Origin: Candidatus Zhuqueibacterota bacterium
GTDB taxonomy: Bacteria > Zhuqueibacterota > Zhuqueibacteria > Thermofontimicrobiales > Sulfurfontimicrobiaceae
Assembly (NCBI GenBank): GCA_016927835.1
Contig: JAFGMA010000241.1
Span: forward strand, 1 to 43,458
Direction of reading: 5' to 3'
DNA length: 43,458 nt
Under the pieces are notes generated by a model. The model was not told where the DNA came from, ran no database searches, and worked only from the letters and a program-made list of their open reading frames with translations. Shown here piece after piece: positions 1 through 8,582 of this stretch. The translations under genes and the position numbers were made by a program. Each line of letters opens with the position of its first letter. Within the stretch, counting starts at the first letter, position 1.

Positions 1-17
1 AAGTGATTAACCTCAGG

Positions 18-55
18 GGATTGCTTCGCTGCACTCCGTTTCGCTCGCAGTGACA
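18..55. repeat. Dispersed GCTTCGCT-type intergenic repeat
   Basis: The stretch reads GGATTGCTTCGCTGCACTCC followed by GTTTCGCTCGCAGTGACA. This matches a degenerate repeat seen between genes of many environmental bacteria (the 'attgcttcgct...cgctcgcaatgaca' type). It lies downstream of the minus-strand gene ending at 139. No coding potential is seen in 1-138. The family assignment is from memory of the pattern. Confidence 0.45.
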
Positions 56-138
56 TAAAAGTTCAATTTGTGCCCGTGCAAAGTATACCAGGAGGAAACA
101 GATATTTTTTCGTTCGGATAACCGGCAAAAGAGAGGCG

Positions 139-1188
139 TCAGAACCAGTCATCAATCAAATCGTTGATCAGATCCGGCACGCTCTTTTTTCGGCGGTTAT
201 GTTTTTTCATGAATTCTTGTTGTGTGGTTAAACCGATTGGTCCTTCATATATGCCGCCGACGCGCCCCATATCATACACCCGAATGGCGATGAGATTCTC
301 AGTATTCCATTTAATCAGATGTCTCGGAATATAATAATACCGTTCGCGCAGATGATAATTCACATTGCTGTATCCTGCCTGTTCGCCAGGAAAGTTGCCG
401 GTGCTGCCAATCCGCACACCATTGAAAAATATTTCATCGATATCATTGATTTTTCCAAGCACCAGGATCGGTTTTCCCTTTGCCAGCTCTTTATTCATTG
501 TGAAATGCTTGCGGTACCAGGCATATCCGTCATGCCAGCGATAGCCCTGGGTCTCCCATAAGGCTGGTACGGTGATATCATCCCACCCGGAATCGTCGTA
601 TTCCAGATCGCTCCAGCTTTTATGATCGCCTGTCGAGAACTTCCATGTGCCGGACAGGTCCATTTCCAATTGTACCACATCCTGCCGGGAGTAAATACCC
701 AGCGGTCCGTCATAAATGCCGCCAATATTGCCAACATCGTAAACGCGAACTGCAATTAGATTTACATCATCGAAATTTAAGGTATTCGGCGGAAGATAAT
801 AGGTGCGCTCTTCATTTGCCGCTGCGCGAAAATCCGGCGGAAAGCTTCCGGTGCCATTCAGATAGACATTGTTCACATAAACCATATCCACATCATTGAT
901 TCGACCAAGCCGCAGGTACAACATTTTTTCTCTCAGATCCCCGGGCAGCTTGACGTAGACACGATACCAGGCATATCCGTCATAACCGGGGAAACCCAAA
1001 TCCTCCCAAAAACCCGGAACTTCGATTTTGTCCCATTGGGAATCATCAAAATTGGGATCAGCGTATTCGATATCATCGCCGACCTGGAAGCGCCACTCAC
1101 CACGCAAGTTGATCTCGCGGCGCAAGTCCCTGGCGATAGCTGTGCAATAAAATAAAGTAATTAAAACCAACGTGCTGGCTATTTTCAT
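139..1188 (-). CDS. Secreted protein of two tandem GH2-type sugar-binding jelly-roll domains
   Basis: The 349-residue protein starts with a signal peptide (about residues 1-19, ending CTAIA). Two copies of one domain follow, at about 24-170 and 173-325. Each has W(R/K)F, a VP.(F/L)WE turn, a DGYAWYR motif, a LG(R/K)IND(V/I)D strand, a G(S/T)(G/T)xFP loop and a closing IA(V/I)RVYD(V/M)G..GGIY(D/E)GP. This is the sugar-binding (N-terminal) fold of glycoside hydrolase family 2 enzymes. No TIM barrel or catalytic acid is present, so it is probably a glycan-binding or accessory protein, not an enzyme. The C-terminal 25 residues are basic then acidic. An AGGAG site lies 7 nt before the ATG, and a good promoter is upstream at 1284-1313. 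It is transcribed alone. Fold call is confident; binding role is inferred. Confidence 0.85.
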   Translation of the reverse strand: MKIASTLVLITLFYCTAIARDLRREINLRGEWRFQVGDDIEYADPNFDDSQWDKIEVPGFWEDLGFPGYDGYAWYRVYVKLPGDLREKMLYLRLGRINDVDMVYVNNVYLNGTGSFPPDFRAAANEERTYYLPPNTLNFDDVNLIAVRVYDVGNIGGIYDGPLGIYSRQDVVQLEMDLSGTWKFSTGDHKSWSDLEYDDSGWDDITVPALWETQGYRWHDGYAWYRKHFTMNKELAKGKPILVLGKINDIDEIFFNGVRIGSTGNFPGEQAGYSNVNYHLRERYYYIPRHLIKWNTENLIAIRVYDMGRVGGIYEGPIGLTTQQEFMKKHNRRKKSVPDLINDLIDDWF

Positions 1189-1283
1189 CTTATTCTCCTA
1201 TTGCTAAAAATTTAAACGCTTTTTGTACGAAGATACGACCCATCGAGAATAAATTGGTAGTCAATGTGAATTTCATGTTTGAA

Positions 1284-1313
1284 TTTATATAATTTATGCT
1301 CTGCGATTGTCAA
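1284..1313 (-). promoter_or_regulatory. Sigma-70 promoter for the jelly-roll protein
   Basis: On the minus strand a perfect TTGACA (1313-1308) is followed after 18 bp by TATAAA (1289-1284). This would start transcription about 90 nt before the ATG at 1188. The same hexamer style recurs at the other promoters of this window. Confidence 0.6.
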
Positions 1314-1353
1314 ATCGAGGTTAACAATTGTAAAAAATTGTCAATGCTTTTAA

Positions 1354-1733
1354 CCTGGATTATTCATAAAAAAGCGGTTTGTTTTTTTAAATACCGAAAA
1401 AAGAAATAATTAACGGAAACACTCAAATGAAACTCAGTTTCTAAGGTGTATTTAATTGAATAATTCAACAATACTTATGATGCCCAAAATCCTCGATCTC
1501 AAATGCGCAGTTCGCTGCTATTGCAAGGAGTGTTCTCTTAATTTAGATGTGAGTTTAGTTTTTAAGCCACTGATTGGTACTGATGAAACACAGATTCTTT
1601 GTGCTGTATTGCTTTTATCCGTGCTCAATCAGTGAAAATCCGTGGCTAAATTTTGTTTGTGTACATTTTTTATCTGAATATTGCCTCGTGCCCGATAATC
1701 GCAACCTTAGCAATTCAATGAATAAAGTGGGTT
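1354..1733. repeat. MITE-like element, copy A
   Basis: A roughly 380-bp non-coding element. Its left end is CCTGGATTATTCAT (1354-1367) and its right end ATGAATAAAGTGGGTT (1718-1733) is a decayed inverted copy of it. Inside, at 1565-1647, is an imperfect palindrome with arms AGCCACTGATT and AATCCGTGGCT. It is colinear along its whole length with the element at 9961-10348, with roughly two thirds identity by eye. It carries no ORF. Most of the 1189-1927 gap is accounted for by this element and the promoter of the neighbouring gene; 1734-1927 shows nothing recognisable. Confidence 0.6.
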
Positions 1734-1927
1734 AAAGGATTGCATCGCCGGGAGGGGAATCATATCGATAGGTAAGACCAATCGGGATTCATAATAGTGC
1801 GATCGCGCTTCCGTTTATTCTCTCGCTCCCGGATTTCCGCCGGAAGTATGAAACCGCAGATCTACCGCAAGATCGATTTCTTATTTTCTTGAGGCGGAGT
1901 GTGTATTCCCAGGGGAGAAATCAGCTT

Positions 1928-2611
1928 TTACCCGATAAATTTATAACCAATGCCGTGCACAGTCAGGATATATTTCGGTTTGGCGGGATCGGGTTCGATT
2001 TTTTGCCGCAGCTTCAGGATATGATTATCGACGGTGCGTGTGGTTGGCGTCGCTTCATATCCCCACACATCGTCGAGAATCTGGTATCGACTCAGGATTT
2101 CTCCTTTGTGCTGAACGAAGTACTTCAGCATCTGGTATTCCTTGTGGGTGAATTCTATTTGGCGCGATCCTTTTCGAGCCTGGTAGTGCTTGAAATCGAA
2201 TGTGAAATCCTCTAACACATATTGGTGGTTATCGGTATTGCGGTGTCCTGCGGTTCTGCGGAGAACGGCTTTCACGCGCGCTAATAACTCGCGTACACTG
2301 AAGGGTTTCGTTATATAATCATCGGCTCCCAATTCCAGCCCCAGCACTTTATCGATTTCCTGACCGCGCGCTGTAAGCATAATGATCGGCATGTCCGGAT
2401 TTTTTGATTTCAATTCCCTGCACACATCGAAACCAGATTTTTGGGGCAGCATGATATCCAGCAAAACAAGATCGGGCGAATGCGTCAGGGCTTTTTCAAT
2501 GCCTTCGACACCATTTTCGGCGGTTAATACCTCATATCCTTCGTACAGAAAATTGTCCTTCAAACCCATGATCATTTCCGGTTCATCTTCGATGATGAGT
2601 ATTTGCGGCAT
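1928..2611 (-). CDS. OmpR/PhoB-family response regulator
   Basis: 227 residues. The receiver domain (about 3-115) has acidic residues E8/D9, phospho-acceptor D52 in LLDIMLP, T80 in MLTAR and K102 in TKPF. A winged-helix DNA-binding domain follows (about 130-225) with the typical FTHKEYQMLKYF, RTVDNHILKLRQKI and VHGIGYKF motifs. It is a transcription factor activated by phosphorylation. The start is supported by GGAG 6 nt before the ATG. The sensor kinase at 3209-4828 lies upstream on the same strand and is the likely partner, but about 600 bp of repeat-rich DNA separates them. The target genes are unknown; the adjacent jelly-roll gene is one candidate. Confidence 0.93.
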   Translation of the reverse strand: MPQILIIEDEPEMIMGLKDNFLYEGYEVLTAENGVEGIEKALTHSPDLVLLDIMLPQKSGFDVCRELKSKNPDMPIIMLTARGQEIDKVLGLELGADDYITKPFSVRELLARVKAVLRRTAGHRNTDNHQYVLEDFTFDFKHYQARKGSRQIEFTHKEYQMLKYFVQHKGEILSRYQILDDVWGYEATPTTRTVDNHILKLRQKIEPDPAKPKYILTVHGIGYKFIG

Positions 2612-2779
2612 GTTGTTCTCCGTGTTAAATATTACCCGAATTTATAAAATAAGCTCATATTTTAAAGGCGATCTTTTAGTTGATAATCGATAAAAGTTAT
2701 ACTTAAAACGGTCACAAATTGAACTTTTCAAACTTTAATTTTGAGAAAAATAATTAGAACGACAACGATCATATCGGGT

Positions 2780-2836
2780 GGAGTGAAATCCCTTTATGGA
2801 TTTCAATTTACGCATCGCATAAAGGCGATGCACTCC
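2780..2836. repeat. Y-shaped palindrome (nested hairpins)
   Basis: An outer stem GGAGT...ACTCC encloses two hairpins: AAATCC/GGATTT (loop ctttat) and GCATCGC/GCGATGC (loop ataaag). A related simple hairpin, GTGCATCG-7 nt-CGATGCAC, sits at 2941-2963 and shares the GTGCATCG core. They look like members of one intergenic repeat family. Both lie in the gap between the sensor kinase and its regulator. Confidence 0.6.
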
Positions 2837-2940
2837 AAATTGTACAAATTATGCCCGTTTGAAGAATAGCAGGTTTCTCGAAATCCTGAAATAACATCTT
2901 CCAGGAACCAGATTTCTCCCTCCGGGGAGAGGAAATATGA

Positions 2941-2963
2941 GTGCATCGTCTGCTTCGATGCAC
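2941..2963. repeat. Perfect 8-bp hairpin related to the repeat at 2780
   Basis: GTGCATCG, a 7-nt loop, then CGATGCAC. It has no flanking T run, so a terminator role is not supported. Confidence 0.5.
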
Positions 2964-3035
2964 AAAGTTTAATACAAAAAATCTGATCTCAATTTATACC
3001 TATTTTGGGTTGTTCTTTAATTTTATGCCGGGAGC

Positions 3036-3126
3036 TTGTCATTCTAAAAGAATCCTTTTGCGGTTACGTAACATGTAAAAAATGAACATCCTATTCCGAA
3101 ATATAAAAGATTCCTCCTGCATGACA
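3036..3126. repeat. Imperfect inverted repeat of the TTGTCATTC...GAATCTTTT type
   Basis: The left arm TTGTCATTC...GAATCCTTTT (3036-3059) is mirrored by AAAAGATTCCTCCTGCATGACA (3105-3126). The arms match with a few mismatches around a 45-bp centre. The motif resembles a widespread intergenic palindrome of environmental genomes. It lies just downstream of the sensor kinase and could mark its transcript end, which is inference. Confidence 0.5.
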
Positions 3127-3208
3127 TGTGCTGCATTTTAATCCATAATGAGTATAGATATTAATGCTCAAAGCAACCATTACGCGAACCAACGATCAGC
3201 GGCGGCTG

Positions 3209-4828
3209 TTAACCAATGTTTTCGGAAAGCGAAAATATCAGCGAAATGGCACACCCTTTTCCTTTGGCGCTATCCAGGGCGATTTTCCCTCCATGATAAT
3301 CCATGATATATTTGACGAGTGTTAAACCGAGTCCGCTGCCTTTGGTGTCGGGAACCAGACTGTCACTCGCGCGGTAAAATTTCTCGAATATTTTCTTTTG
3401 CTGACTCTTTTCAATACCGATGCCTTCATCTTTCACGGTCAAAACTTGGGTATTCTCCATTTGATGAAGTTGGATTGTGATTGATTTGGTTTTATCGCTG
3501 TACTTTACAGCGTTATCGAGCAGGTTAATGAAAGCTTGCGAAATCGCCTCCTTATCGATCCGGATTGCCGGGAGACTTTCAGCGATGTTGGTTGTAATGC
3601 TGAATCCTTTGCGTTCGAGATGAAACCGATAGCTTTTTAAAACATTTTCAATGATCGTTGACAGATGAGCGGGCTTCATGTTGAAAGCTTTTTGTCCGGC
3701 TTCGATGTGTGAAAAATCCAGAATATTGTTGATCATCTGCGTCAGGCGCGCGCTCTCATTGGAAATAATGCGGTAATATTCCATTTTTTTCTGCTCATTC
3801 TGGACACGATCCAGTTCGAGCATTTCGGAAAACATGCGAATCAGCGCCAGCGGTGTGCGAAGCTCATGCGAAACATTGGAAACAAAATCAGATTTCATTT
3901 TTGCCAGGTATATTTCTCCCAAAATTGCTTTCAACACCAGGAATAAGCCACCCAGCAAAATAATATCTAATCCGATCAAAAATAGCAGATTCGTCCGCGT
4001 GCGTTTGCGAGCAATTTCAGCGATGCTTGTACCTTTCATCCGCAGCAGCAATTTGAGATCGGGGAATAACCACAGCGGCTTTTCCTGCTCGAATGCTTCT
4101 GCCGCCCCTGGTGGTGAGGTGAAAAGCAGGTTTCCCGTGCGGCTATTTCTTACGCCAAATATAAAATCATCCGAATCGAGCTCGCGGAATTTTCGTCCCA
4201 AAATTTCCTTTCCCAGAAATTCCGTATCTACAATTATACCCCCAAGCCAGGTATCGCGGCTGCCGGGGAATGGCGCTTCGATCGCGAAAACCATTAACAT
4301 ACGGGAAATTTCAGGGGATTCCTTGAATAGATATAGTGGTTCAACTTTGTAGTAACCTATATCTGCCTGATTGAATAAAGGGTTGATTTTGCGCTCTTCC
4401 TGATTTATCGTACTCTGAATTTGTTCTTGTGGGAGCAAGGCATTCCCATCTCCGTCATCCCTGCTTTCATTGCGGACAACTATCAAACCTGATTCCGGGT
4501 TGAATAGCATCACCGCTTCCAATGCAGAATTATCACGTAATGCAATCCTCAATTTGGATTGAATCTGTTCCTTCTCCAGTTTTTTAAATCGATTCTGTTT
4601 AAGAAGATGCCTGATATCCGAGGACCATTCAGAGACCACATCCCAGCAATATTGATTGATCGAAAATAATATGACGTTCAACTGACGCTCATAAATATCT
4701 TTGAGCAGCGCTTCGTTGGTATTCACGCGATTGATCTGAAATATCGTATAGGAAAGGGCGGGGAGGAGGATGATGAAAACGGTAATCAACACGATTTTAG
4801 TAAGAGAGGATTGGATTCTAAGTTTCAT
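3209..4828 (-). CDS. Membrane sensor histidine kinase
   Basis: 539 residues. One membrane helix at about 11-31, an extracytoplasmic sensor region (about 32-279, no family recognised) and a second helix at about 280-300 are followed directly by a HisKA domain with SHELRTPL (phospho-acceptor H321). The HATPase domain covers about 420-535, with the N box INLLDNAVKYSD, the G1 box DEGIGI and the G2 box GSGLGL. No HAMP is evident between helix 2 and HisKA. It most likely phosphorylates the OmpR-type regulator encoded downstream at 1928-2611. The ATG has AGG 6-8 nt upstream. The signal sensed cannot be read from the sequence. Confidence 0.92.
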   Translation of the reverse strand: MKLRIQSSLTKIVLITVFIILLPALSYTIFQINRVNTNEALLKDIYERQLNVILFSINQYCWDVVSEWSSDIRHLLKQNRFKKLEKEQIQSKLRIALRDNSALEAVMLFNPESGLIVVRNESRDDGDGNALLPQEQIQSTINQEERKINPLFNQADIGYYKVEPLYLFKESPEISRMLMVFAIEAPFPGSRDTWLGGIIVDTEFLGKEILGRKFRELDSDDFIFGVRNSRTGNLLFTSPPGAAEAFEQEKPLWLFPDLKLLLRMKGTSIAEIARKRTRTNLLFLIGLDIILLGGLFLVLKAILGEIYLAKMKSDFVSNVSHELRTPLALIRMFSEMLELDRVQNEQKKMEYYRIISNESARLTQMINNILDFSHIEAGQKAFNMKPAHLSTIIENVLKSYRFHLERKGFSITTNIAESLPAIRIDKEAISQAFINLLDNAVKYSDKTKSITIQLHQMENTQVLTVKDEGIGIEKSQQKKIFEKFYRASDSLVPDTKGSGLGLTLVKYIMDYHGGKIALDSAKGKGCAISLIFSLSENIG

Positions 4829-4940
4829 TTATGCCTGAGGCTAATATTGATGAAAATAGTATCTGTCCGAGAAGTAGTGATTTTGAAATTTAAAATAGAA
4901 TCAGAAAACACGAATACGGTTCTGTCCTGCACGAATGCTT

Positions 4941-5024
4941 CCCCGATAAAAATATTCGGGGACAAGCCTGTCGGGCGTCCATTTGACGATTTCAACCATT
5001 GATTCCCGCTTAAAACGTGCGGGA
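4941..5024. repeat. Cluster of short GC hairpins
   Basis: CCCCGA...TCGGGG (4941-4961) is followed by TCCCGC...GCGGGA (5004-5024). The second hairpin recurs with different loops at 12242-12260 and 27744-27765. The cluster lies in the 595-bp gap upstream of the sensor kinase. No ORF there looks real. Neither hairpin is followed by a T run. Confidence 0.5.
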
Positions 5025-5168
5025 GTCCACCATTCTTCCTTATAAACGGATTCCCAATCAACGGATCTCGGAAATGACAAGGAGGATTTTCGGATGGGCT
5101 CTAAATAGCCAGCTAGCCTGATCGATCTCTCCGGATTTTCATGGACCTTCCGGCGATATTTCTGTAAT

Positions 5169-5207
5169 TTACATCAATTGCTGCCCATAAATGTCATGTT
5201 GATGTAA
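5169..5207. promoter_or_regulatory. Perfect 9-bp inverted repeat upstream of the sensor kinase
   Basis: TTACATCAA (5169-5177) and TTGATGTAA (5199-5207) form a perfect inverted repeat with a 21-bp spacer. It lies between the Lcl-domain gene and the sensor kinase, both on the minus strand. It could be a regulator site or a transcript-end structure; the sequence does not decide. Confidence 0.35.
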
Positions 5208-5423
5208 TTAATTGTAAAAAAATGTCACCGCACCTGGAAATTGCAGATCCCCGCCGGAAGGCGAAGCTCAGGTAATAATAATGAATTTAAGGATGTTATG
5301 CAAGCTTAATAATTGCGAATAAGGTAATGGCTCAGCAACCGATGGATAACGCGAATAAAGTAACGGCTCAAAATCGATTTCAAAAATTAATTACTCATCG
5401 AACGATTACGCCATCCATGCAGA

Positions 5424-6986
5424 TTACTTCAGCAAAACCATCCGCTTCGTCTCCGAAAATGCATCGCTTTGAAGTGTATAAAAATAAATTCCGCTTGCCT
5501 GATTTTGCGCCTGCCACTCCACCGCGTGCGTTCCGGCATTCAATTGCCCGCCAACCAACGAAATAACTTCCTGTCCGTGCAGGTCGTAAATATTCAGGCT
5601 TACCTGGCTGACAGTCGGCAGCGTAAACTGAATTCTTGTGGTAGGATTGAAGGGGTTCGGGTAGTTCTGACTCAATTCGAATTGTTGAGGATGGGCATTT
5701 TCAAATTGTCCCACGTCCTTGGCGGCGTCAATCGTGCGCACGAGGCGCACATAGTTGTAAATTCGAATCACATCCCCCTGGGGACCGTGACCATAAGGGT
5801 AGTCTGCCGGGTCGCCGGTTTTGGGATCAGAGCGCTGGCAGCCGGCGCCGTGCACGTCCTGCAGATTGTAGGATCTGGAATTGGGCGGCATTTCCATCCA
5901 ACCCAGCCCCTCGCCAAATGCTACGTAAGCGGCGCTTCCACCGTTTTGCATGTTGGCGTGAGTGGTTCCGCTCCAGTAAAACGGGTAATTGGTTCCGCCG
6001 CCTTCATCCGTAATCATCGAGCAATTAAACAGAGGATCAATCGCCGGGGAATTGGTGACCGCCGGCGCCCGTGTGTAATCCACAATGCTTTGCAATTCCT
6101 TCACATTGGGCAGGCGCCAGTCGTTGTGCCCGAGGTAATTTTCCGCATTTTTCTGCTGCGGGTATGCCAGCGCGTCCTGCCAGAGTACGGCTTCGCCATT
6201 ATCCGCCTGCGTCCACATCAGACCGGTGGCGCGGTCGGTGATCGTGCCATTATTATTATTCACAAAATCGTTCACGCCGTAAGCTGTGTTGCCCCGGACG
6301 TAAAGCACGTAAAATCCTTTTCCCTCAGGATCAATCGGAGTAGAGCCGCACGGATAACCTTTTATGCGCCCATCGACAAAATTCACCCCGAACATGGTTT
6401 CATTGCCGCCCATCGTGGTGCTGATGTACCGGGTGCTTGTGGCGAACTGGGCATCAATTATTCTCTCCCCCGCATCGGTGTCGCCGTAGTCGATGTCAAA
6501 ATAGTCAGGATTAATAAACGGGATCAAGTTGTCGGTGGAAGTGCCGGTGTATCCGCTGGGATCTTCGCCATAAAACATAATCAACGAATAAAGCTCTTTG
6601 ATGGTTGGCAGACGCCAGTCATAGTGCCCCGCCAGCCTGCAGGACGCCGCACCCGCCAACGCTTCGCTGTATGTCAATTTGTCAGCAAAGTTAATTTCGC
6701 CGTTGCTATCGGTGTCGGCGCTTTTTTGCCACATTAAGCCGGTGACGTTGTCGGTGATCGTACCGTCGCCATTATCGGTGTACGATGGTTGTTGACAGGT
6801 AAATTGAGCGTCCTGACCATAGAAGGCTGCGCCCGCTGCCGGTGACGATATTTCACTGAAATTATTATAAAATTTGGTTTGTCCGGTGTCAACGATTTTA
6901 TAGCTTTGGCTGAAAGCTGCTGCCATAAATAAACCGATAAAAGCCAGGATGAACCAGAATTTACTTGGAAAATTATCATTGTTCAT
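5424..6986 (-). CDS. Secreted double Lcl/DUF1566-domain protein with type IX-like sorting tail
   Basis: The start at 6986 is preferred over the in-frame codon at 7019 because AGGAGG lies 8 nt before it. The 520-residue product begins with a signal peptide (about 1-27). Two Lcl C-terminal (DUF1566) domains follow. Each has DNGTITD..TGLMW, a later GH.DWRLP.(I/V)KEL motif and a Y(S/T)-type closure; the first covers about 70-240 and the second about 245-420. The last 80 residues are a sorting domain beginning QNYPNPFNPTTRIQF and ending in SGIYFYTL...KRMVLLK, the Por/type IX pattern of the FCB group. The protein is likely surface-exposed or released; DUF1566 domains are linked to adhesins and lectin-like proteins. 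Monocistronic. The exact ligand is unknown. Confidence 0.88.
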   Translation of the reverse strand: MNNDNFPSKFWFILAFIGLFMAAAFSQSYKIVDTGQTKFYNNFSEISSPAAGAAFYGQDAQFTCQQPSYTDNGDGTITDNVTGLMWQKSADTDSNGEINFADKLTYSEALAGAASCRLAGHYDWRLPTIKELYSLIMFYGEDPSGYTGTSTDNLIPFINPDYFDIDYGDTDAGERIIDAQFATSTRYISTTMGGNETMFGVNFVDGRIKGYPCGSTPIDPEGKGFYVLYVRGNTAYGVNDFVNNNNGTITDRATGLMWTQADNGEAVLWQDALAYPQQKNAENYLGHNDWRLPNVKELQSIVDYTRAPAVTNSPAIDPLFNCSMITDEGGGTNYPFYWSGTTHANMQNGGSAAYVAFGEGLGWMEMPPNSRSYNLQDVHGAGCQRSDPKTGDPADYPYGHGPQGDVIRIYNYVRLVRTIDAAKDVGQFENAHPQQFELSQNYPNPFNPTTRIQFTLPTVSQVSLNIYDLHGQEVISLVGGQLNAGTHAVEWQAQNQASGIYFYTLQSDAFSETKRMVLLK

Positions 6987-7479
6987 TTCGACCTCCTGTG
7001 AGTCATCTGCAATTTTCAATTGTTGTTTGTGTGAATTATGGGATTTATTTTCAAACAGGTATTGCCGGCAAAATCAGGCTTCGATCGTCGCTTTTGTCAA
7101 TTATTCTTTTATTACGTTAAATCGTATGCATGTACTGACGGTATTTGGAGGAAAAACTTGTGGCAGGTTTTTAAATTTTTTTGTAACACTCAAAAAATGT
7201 AAGCGGAACCATTATGTGCTGGCGGGTTAGAGTATTCTACAAAAGGTAAGTATTTAAAGCTAAAAGCCTTAAGTAAGCCTGGGACTTACTGTTTGCCCGG
7301 GAAGTTGCTCGCAGAGGAAAACAGTGTGGTGGTTGTAACTGATTGAGTAGCGAAATATTTAAACAGGATTCTTGAAAATTAAATATTAAAATAGTGCTGC
7401 AATGTCATAAAATTCTCGGGCGACAGGAATGCGCCTGGCGTTACATCTGCGAAATGGGAAATTATTCAAACGAGACGCC

Positions 7480-7896
7480 TTAATTTTCATCACCCAACTG
7501 CAAACAATCCTTACAAATTCCTTTGAAATAGCAATGAAATTCTTTTATTTTATGTCCTTCCGCCTGCTGAATACCTTTTATAGGGCACTCCAGGTGGATG
7601 TCATAGATGCTGCCGCACTTCAGACACAGAAAATGCTGATGCTGCTTCGTATTATAATCGTACCTGATTTCCGAACCGGTTATAGAAAGCACTTCAACCA
7701 AACCATATTTTTTCAATCTTTCGATGGTGTTGTAAACCGTTGTCCTGGAAAGCGTCGGAATAGCCTGGCAGAGCGCATGATAAACTATATCCGCTGTAGG
7801 GTGAATGCGATTGTGATCGAGGTATTCCATGATTCTGATACGCTGGTATGTCGGTTTGATTCCGCATTCGACAAGCAAATTTTTATAGGTATTCAT
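7480..7896 (-). CDS. Fur-family regulator, PerR-like
   Basis: 138 residues, the usual length. The N-terminal winged helix includes the DNA-recognition stretch LSRTTVYNTIERLKKYGLV (about 49-67). The dimerisation domain has the HQHFLCLKCG metal-binding motif and a second CxxC (CKDC) near the C-terminus, forming the structural zinc site typical of Fur, PerR and Zur. The sequence resembles PerR more than Fur, but no peroxide-defence gene (rubrerythrin, katG, ahpC) is adjacent, so metal and targets are open. AAGGG lies 8 nt before the ATG. The 583-bp gap between its start and the cupin's stop holds no convincing promoter or operator. Confidence 0.9.
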   Translation of the reverse strand: MNTYKNLLVECGIKPTYQRIRIMEYLDHNRIHPTADIVYHALCQAIPTLSRTTVYNTIERLKKYGLVEVLSITGSEIRYDYNTKQHQHFLCLKCGSIYDIHLECPIKGIQQAEGHKIKEFHCYFKGICKDCLQLGDEN

Positions 7897-8208
7897 TTTG
7901 ATTGCCCTTCAGAACGGTTGAGTGTATTAGAAATTTTAGCAGTCCGCAAATTATTATTCAATGTCAATGATTACCTGCAGTTGGTCGAATTTTTTCATTT
8001 TCCCATATTATTAGCGGCAATCCATGATACAGGTGGTCATCGGATGGGTGCGAATCTGAAGTCAGGATTTTTAGCCTGTTTTTTAGCGACATGACCGGAA
8101 CCTTGCCGAAAATCCTCTTTGTGCTTCCCAATGGGTAATTTTCAGGAATCCCTGATTGATTGCATCACCGGATTCGTGTCGAGCTGCATCGATCTGTCTC
8201 GATGGAAA

Positions 8209-8484
8209 TCAACCAAATTGGTAGTGCTTTTTGACATTGGTAATGATTTTCCAGCGACATGACATGCCTGCGGGAAAGGTTACCGGATCGCCTTTTCCCA
8301 TTTCAACGGATTGGTCGTCTTCAAGCGTTACCACGACATGTCCTTCCAAAAAATAACACGTTTCTTCGAGGTCATAGTACCATGGAAATTCCGAAGCCTC
8401 TTTCGTCCAGATTTGCCAGTCGAAAACGCCCAATTGCTTTAAGAGCTTTTCATCCGGGTGATGTGTAAGTTTTATTTTTTTCAT
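8209..8484 (-). CDS. Small cupin protein (DUF861/EutQ-like)
   Basis: 91 residues making a single cupin barrel. Seen are the motif W..DLEETCYFLEGHVVVTLEDD, then GDPVTFPAGMSCRWKI, the signature of the DUF861/cupin_3 group. Members are often of unknown function; some act on ureidoglycolate or sugars. It follows the Gfo/Idh/MocA oxidoreductase on the same strand with a 98-bp gap, so the two are probably co-transcribed and may act on the same substrate. The ribosome site before the ATG is weak (ACGGC). Confidence 0.85.
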   Translation of the reverse strand: MKKIKLTHHPDEKLLKQLGVFDWQIWTKEASEFPWYYDLEETCYFLEGHVVVTLEDDQSVEMGKGDPVTFPAGMSCRWKIITNVKKHYQFG

Positions 8485-8582
8485 TTTGCCGTGTATGTTT
8501 TGTGATAATGATGGAATTTGATTTCAATCCACCTCGCTGCCTTCCACAGGCGGAATTCGCGTTTGCGGACATAAAATATTTA

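Noticed and set aside
2612..3208. CRISPR-like array in the kinase/regulator gap
   Set aside because: The hairpins there are of different families and sizes and do not form direct repeats with regular spacing.
5469..6737. 422-residue open reading frame on the plus strand
   Set aside because: It lies fully opposite the Lcl-domain gene, which has a signal peptide, two recognisable domains and a sorting tail. The plus reading has no recognisable domain.
7429..8094. 221-residue plus-strand frame over the Fur gene
   Set aside because: The minus-strand Fur-family protein is complete and well recognised; the plus frame is a shadow extending into non-coding DNA.
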